8,003 nt of DNA, from NCBI GenBank assembly GCA_023336875.1, contig JAMBLH010000137.1:1-8003 (forward strand), read 5' to 3'. The stretch's first letter is position 1. Every line of letters begins with the position of its first letter. The position numbers and the translations under genes were made by a program. This DNA comes from Actinomycetes bacterium (GTDB taxonomy: Bacteria > Actinomycetota > Acidimicrobiia > Spongiisociales > UBA5794). Shown here piece after piece: positions 5,859 through 8,003 of the stretch. The notes under the pieces were generated by a model. The model was not told the DNA's origin, ran no database searches, and saw only the letters and a list, made by a program, of their open reading frames with translations.

Positions 5859-6859
5859 AACGCCAGTCGATACTCAACAACTCTCACAGGTAGCCCGTGC
5901 CATATCTGTTCCATTGGTTCCCCATGCGGGTCAATTCCCATACGTTCGATCTGGCTCCTGAACCGGCGGTTGTCCACTTGGACGTGACCAACGATTCCTG
6001 CGGCTCCCGAGGCGCGGATTGCACCGAATGTCCGTAGTACGAGGCATCGACTTGCGTCCCCGCCGATCTCGTCAGCGCGTACATAGAGCATGAAGATCTC
6101 AACGTAGCCGTCGATACCCTCGCCGTGTGTTGGGCCAAACACTGATGCGCCGACGATCGTTCCCGAGCGCTCCACTACGAAACTGCCTGCGCCTTCTATC
6201 GATCCATCGAGAAGCTCTCGCAACATGTCTGCATCATCGGCCGGGTCTCTCTCAAAGCCTTTGTAGCCGGGCAGGATCTCCGCGTATGTTTCGTGCCAGG
6301 CGTCGTTGATGGTCTCTGCGACCCCATCGGCGTCTTGAACGACGGTTGCACGTACCGTGAGAGAAGCCGCCGCATCCAGGTTCGCCTGTTCGGCAGCATT
6401 TGCGGCGTTCCTTCGCAGCTTGTCGATCCTTTCGACGAACTCTTCACATCGCGCCACGGTCTCATCGCTCAGCGTCTTGTGGTACCACGGACCTGAGCTT
6501 GCCTCGATCGCCATGGTGGATCTGTCCTTGAGATCGATGGTGATGCCCAAAGCGTTCTCGCTCCCAGCGGCACCAACGGTGAGCGTATCGATCTTGGTCC
6601 AGGGGATACGCGCCCTTCGGATGAGGTTGCGCACCTCGATGCCCTCAGCATCTGCGATCGCTATCACCTGGATCGCCTTGTAGGCAAACAGAAGTACACC
6701 AGCGAGGAGCATGATCAGCATCAGATTGAATACGCCCGCGTTGATCTGTGTAAGAAATACAACGCCGAAGAAACCGGCCACGACCGCAATAGCGATCGCG
6801 GTCGCCTTGTTCGTCGGCGGCTGCTCGATCTTGACAGAGGGGGTTCGTATCTCAGCCAA
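5855..6859 (-). CDS. Membrane PH-like domain fused to GNAT acetyltransferase
   Basis: 334 residues from TTG 6859, supported by GAGGAGGT ending five bases upstream. Residues 1-18 are polar; two membrane helices lie at about 20-37 and 43-63. Residues 64-125 (I-A-D-A-E-G-I-E-V-R-N-L, then R-I-P-W-T-K-I-D) match the bacterial PH-like domain common in small actinobacterial membrane proteins. Residues 130-165 are a charged, Ala-rich helix. Residues 168-334 look like a GNAT acetyltransferase: I-N-D-A-W-H-E-T-Y-A near the start, S-F-V-V-E-R-S-G-T-I-V-G-A at 226-238, Y-V-E-I-F-M-L-Y-V-R at 252-261, and a final V-D-N-R-R-F-R-S-Q-I-E-R-M-G-I. The acetyl-CoA loop, normally Q/R-x-x-G-x-G/A, appears as E-I-G-G-D-A at 264-269, so activity is uncertain. 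The substrate is unknown. It is the second gene of an operon with the methyltransferase, 28 bases downstream of it. No frameshift joins the two halves: the frame is continuous. Confidence 0.82.
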   Translation of the reverse strand: MAEIRTPSVKIEQPPTNKATAIAIAVVAGFFGVVFLTQINAGVFNLMLIMLLAGVLLFAYKAIQVIAIADAEGIEVRNLIRRARIPWTKIDTLTVGAAGSENALGITIDLKDRSTMAIEASSGPWYHKTLSDETVARCEEFVERIDKLRRNAANAAEQANLDAAASLTVRATVVQDADGVAETINDAWHETYAEILPGYKGFERDPADDADMLRELLDGSIEGAGSFVVERSGTIVGASVFGPTHGEGIDGYVEIFMLYVRADEIGGDASRCLVLRTFGAIRASGAAGIVGHVQVDNRRFRSQIERMGIDPHGEPMEQIWHGLPVRVVEYRLAF

Positions 6860-6864
6860 TAGAA

Positions 6865-6872
6865 ACCTCCTC
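6865..6872 (-). promoter_or_regulatory. Strong ribosome binding site deciding a TTG start
   Basis: Read on the - strand this is GAGGAGGT, a near-perfect Shine-Dalgarno, five bases before TTG 6859. It lies in the 28-base gap after the methyltransferase stop. A 6-bp inverted repeat, GAAACC at 6862-6867 and GGTTTC at 6878-6883, brackets it and covers its last three bases, so partial masking is possible. Confidence 0.7.
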
Positions 6873-6887
6873 GAGCGGGTTTCCTGA

Positions 6888-7568
6888 TTATGGCGAACGA
6901 TCGGACGAATCCTCGGTATTAGGTTGGCTGTGAGTGCTCGGCCTCAGCAGCCACAACGCGAAATTGCCGCCTGCCACGATCTTCTCGCGTTCGACCATGA
7001 GGCCGACCTTTGGCAGTACGGCAGGGATTCCTCCCGAGTTCAGATACGTTCTCCAGTTTCGGTAATGGTTTCTGCCCGCAACGAACTCTGCCGCAGTTGA
7101 GAGCGACCGATTCAAGTATCCCTTTGCCCGGAGGGGACCGGATCTGTAGTCGATAATCAGGACAAAGCCGTCAGGCGTGACGACGCGTGCCATCTCGGAG
7201 AGCGAAGACCTCCTGGTCTCGGCATCGAGTTCGTGGAGAAAGAGTGAGGTGAACACGAAATCGAACGATGAGTCCTTGTAGGGGAGAGCGGTTGCGTCAC
7301 CGAGTTCGAGGTCAGCTCTTTCTCCCAATCGCGCGGAGGCTTGATCGAGCATCGCTGGCGATGCGTCGAGCCCGAAACACTCGGCACCCGATTCGACGTA
7401 GGCTTCGAGGTGGGCGCCCGTGCCACAGCCAACATCGAGCACGGTCATCGAGTCGTCCGTCGGATGAAGCTTCCACCCCATTGATCTGAGTGGCGCGTTC
7501 ACTGGCTCAAGCAAGGTGTCGTAGAATCGTGCAATGCGTTCGTATGCGTCTTTTGTCTGATCTGGCAT
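6888..7568 (-). CDS. Class I SAM-dependent methyltransferase
   Basis: 226 residues from ATG 7568, where the protein begins M-P-D-Q-T-K-D-A-Y-E-R-I-A-R-F-Y-D, the standard opening of UbiE-like methyltransferases. Motif I, V-L-D-V-G-C-G-T-G, is at residues 43-51; the ribose-binding acidic residue is D68 in G-L-D-A-S-P-A-M-L; D91 in L-G-D-A-T-A-L-P-Y fits the adenine-contacting motif; S-F-D-F-V-F-T-S-L-F-L-H-E-L precedes the post-motif region. The C-terminal part (E-F-V-A-G-R-N-H-Y-R-N-W, then G-G-I) is a cap-like segment seen in many relatives that act on small or lipidic molecules, but the substrate cannot be told. The frame is open up to 7661, yet that extension is not family-like and would overlap the divergent DUF805 gene start. 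The ATG has no clear Shine-Dalgarno. It heads a - strand operon with the PH-GNAT fusion gene. Confidence 0.9.
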   Translation of the reverse strand: MPDQTKDAYERIARFYDTLLEPVNAPLRSMGWKLHPTDDSMTVLDVGCGTGAHLEAYVESGAECFGLDASPAMLDQASARLGERADLELGDATALPYKDSSFDFVFTSLFLHELDAETRRSSLSEMARVVTPDGFVLIIDYRSGPLRAKGYLNRSLSTAAEFVAGRNHYRNWRTYLNSGGIPAVLPKVGLMVEREKIVAGGNFALWLLRPSTHSQPNTEDSSDRSP

Positions 7569-7572
7569 GGGA

Positions 7573-7624
7573 CGCTGACGATACTGTGCTCCGCGCCGGC
7601 AGGTAGCTAGAGTGGCGCTGACGA
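7573..7624. promoter_or_regulatory. Divergent intergenic region with paired 9-base direct repeats
   Basis: The 69-base gap between the methyltransferase and DUF805 starts holds CGCTGACGA twice, at 7573-7581 and 7616-7624. The copies are 43 bases apart, about four helical turns, each next to one of the two gene starts. A -10-like TAGAGT for the rightward gene is at 7608-7613, without a convincing -35. Any leftward promoter must lie here too; TATCGT on the - strand, about 15 bases before the ATG, is a weak candidate. Regulator binding is a guess. Confidence 0.3.
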
Positions 7625-7637
7625 CGAAAGGGAGATC

Positions 7638-7991
7638 GTGGAGAACATCGACTGGGGACACCTTCTATTTGCGTTTGACGGACGGATCAATCGAGCCAAG
7701 TTCTGGCTCGGCGCAGTGAGCGTTTGGGTCGTTTTGATTGTTATCGCGGGAATTGCCGGAGCGATGAATTCATCGTTCGGTTGGTTGATCTTCGCAATCG
7801 TGTATGTCGGCGTGATCTGGGTGGGCCTTGCCATCAGCATCAAGCGTTGGCACGATCGAGACAAGTCCGGTTGGTGGGTTCTCATCAGTCTTATCCCGCT
7901 CATCGGGCCGATTTGGGCTCTCGTCGAGACAGGATTCCTAGAAGGAACCCAGGGTCCAAACCAGTACGGACCCGATCCTTTGATGCCATAG
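7638..7991 (+). CDS. DUF805 family small membrane protein
   Basis: 117 residues from GTG 7638, with AAAGGGAG ending three bases upstream. The family signatures are clear: F-D-G-R-I-N-R-A-K-F-W at residues 13-23, I-K-R-W-H-D-R-D-K-S-G-W-W at 68-80, and the C-terminal G-F-L-E-G-T-Q-G-P-N-Q-Y-G-P-D-P-L. Three to four membrane helices are expected, at about 24-41, 47-66 and 79-97. DUF805 proteins are common inner-membrane proteins with no established biochemical function; some sit near phage or stress genes, but nothing here points to that. The protein is complete, with TAG at 7989-7991. It is divergent from the methyltransferase gene and shares a 69-base control region with it. Confidence 0.92.
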   Translation: MENIDWGHLLFAFDGRINRAKFWLGAVSVWVVLIVIAGIAGAMNSSFGWLIFAIVYVGVIWVGLAISIKRWHDRDKSGWWVLISLIPLIGPIWALVETGFLEGTQGPNQYGPDPLMP

Positions 7992-8003
7992 CCTTTGATG
8001 CCA
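7977..8003 (+). repeat. 15-bp-period tandem repeat over the DUF805 stop codon
   Basis: CCTTTGATGCCA at 7977-7988 is repeated exactly at 7992-8003, separated by the stop codon TAG. The unit is therefore 15 bases, one full copy plus 12 bases of a second, and the window ends inside the second copy. The unit is a multiple of three, so it repeats the final residues P-L-M-P beyond the stop. Confidence 0.7.

Noticed and set aside
7569..7661. N-terminal extension of the methyltransferase
   Set aside because: The extra 31 residues have no family similarity and would overlap the DUF805 start; ATG 7568 gives the normal family opening.
1..8003. Novel defence, CRISPR, phage or transposon system
   Set aside because: No nuclease, helicase, integrase, transposase or regularly spaced repeat was found; every gene except the PH-GNAT fusion fits an ordinary household family.

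Overview
The window is a gene-dense, moderately GC-rich bacterial chromosome segment with short intergenic gaps, GTG and TTG starts, and actinobacterial-type families: a bacterial PH-domain membrane protein, a DUF805 protein and a tricorn-type M1 aminopeptidase. I infer an actinobacterium, possibly from an Acidimicrobiia-like lineage, because it carries System I cytochrome c maturation genes rather than only the ResBC type. Lineage is an inference from gene content; no rRNA or marker tree is available here. I see no tRNA, rRNA, CRISPR array, insertion sequence or phage gene.

Left block (1-1751, + strand): the end of a System I cytochrome c maturation operon in the order ccmH (5' cut by the window edge), a ccmI-like TPR gene, and a ccmG/tlpA thioredoxin. 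All three overlap at their ends and should be translated together. CcmG and CcmH would keep the apocytochrome haem-binding cysteines reduced; the TPR protein would hold the apocytochrome. A perfect 10-bp hairpin covers the ccmH/ccmI junction and buries the ccmI ribosome binding site. The linker of the ccmI-like gene contains a palindromic, repeat-rich insert that is translated in frame.

Middle block (1781-5858): a short SufT/MIP18-family Fe-S assembly factor on the - strand, convergent with ccmG. Divergent from it is a polytopic membrane protein resembling NnrS-type haem/copper proteins, followed by a full-length M1 zinc aminopeptidase with all catalytic motifs intact. The first five genes therefore lean towards maturation of respiratory metalloproteins; the aminopeptidase looks like a housekeeping peptide-recycling enzyme.

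Right block (5855-8003): a two-gene - strand operon of a class I SAM methyltransferase followed by an unusual fusion of two membrane helices, a PH-like domain and a GNAT acetyltransferase. The fusion gene ends tail-to-tail with the aminopeptidase, the two stop codons sharing bases. A divergent DUF805 membrane protein closes the window; its stop codon lies in a 15-bp-period tandem duplication that runs into the window end.

No clear new defence or mobile system is present. The observations most worth following up are the ccmH/ccmI hairpin, the in-frame palindromic insert in ccmI, and the PH-GNAT fusion.
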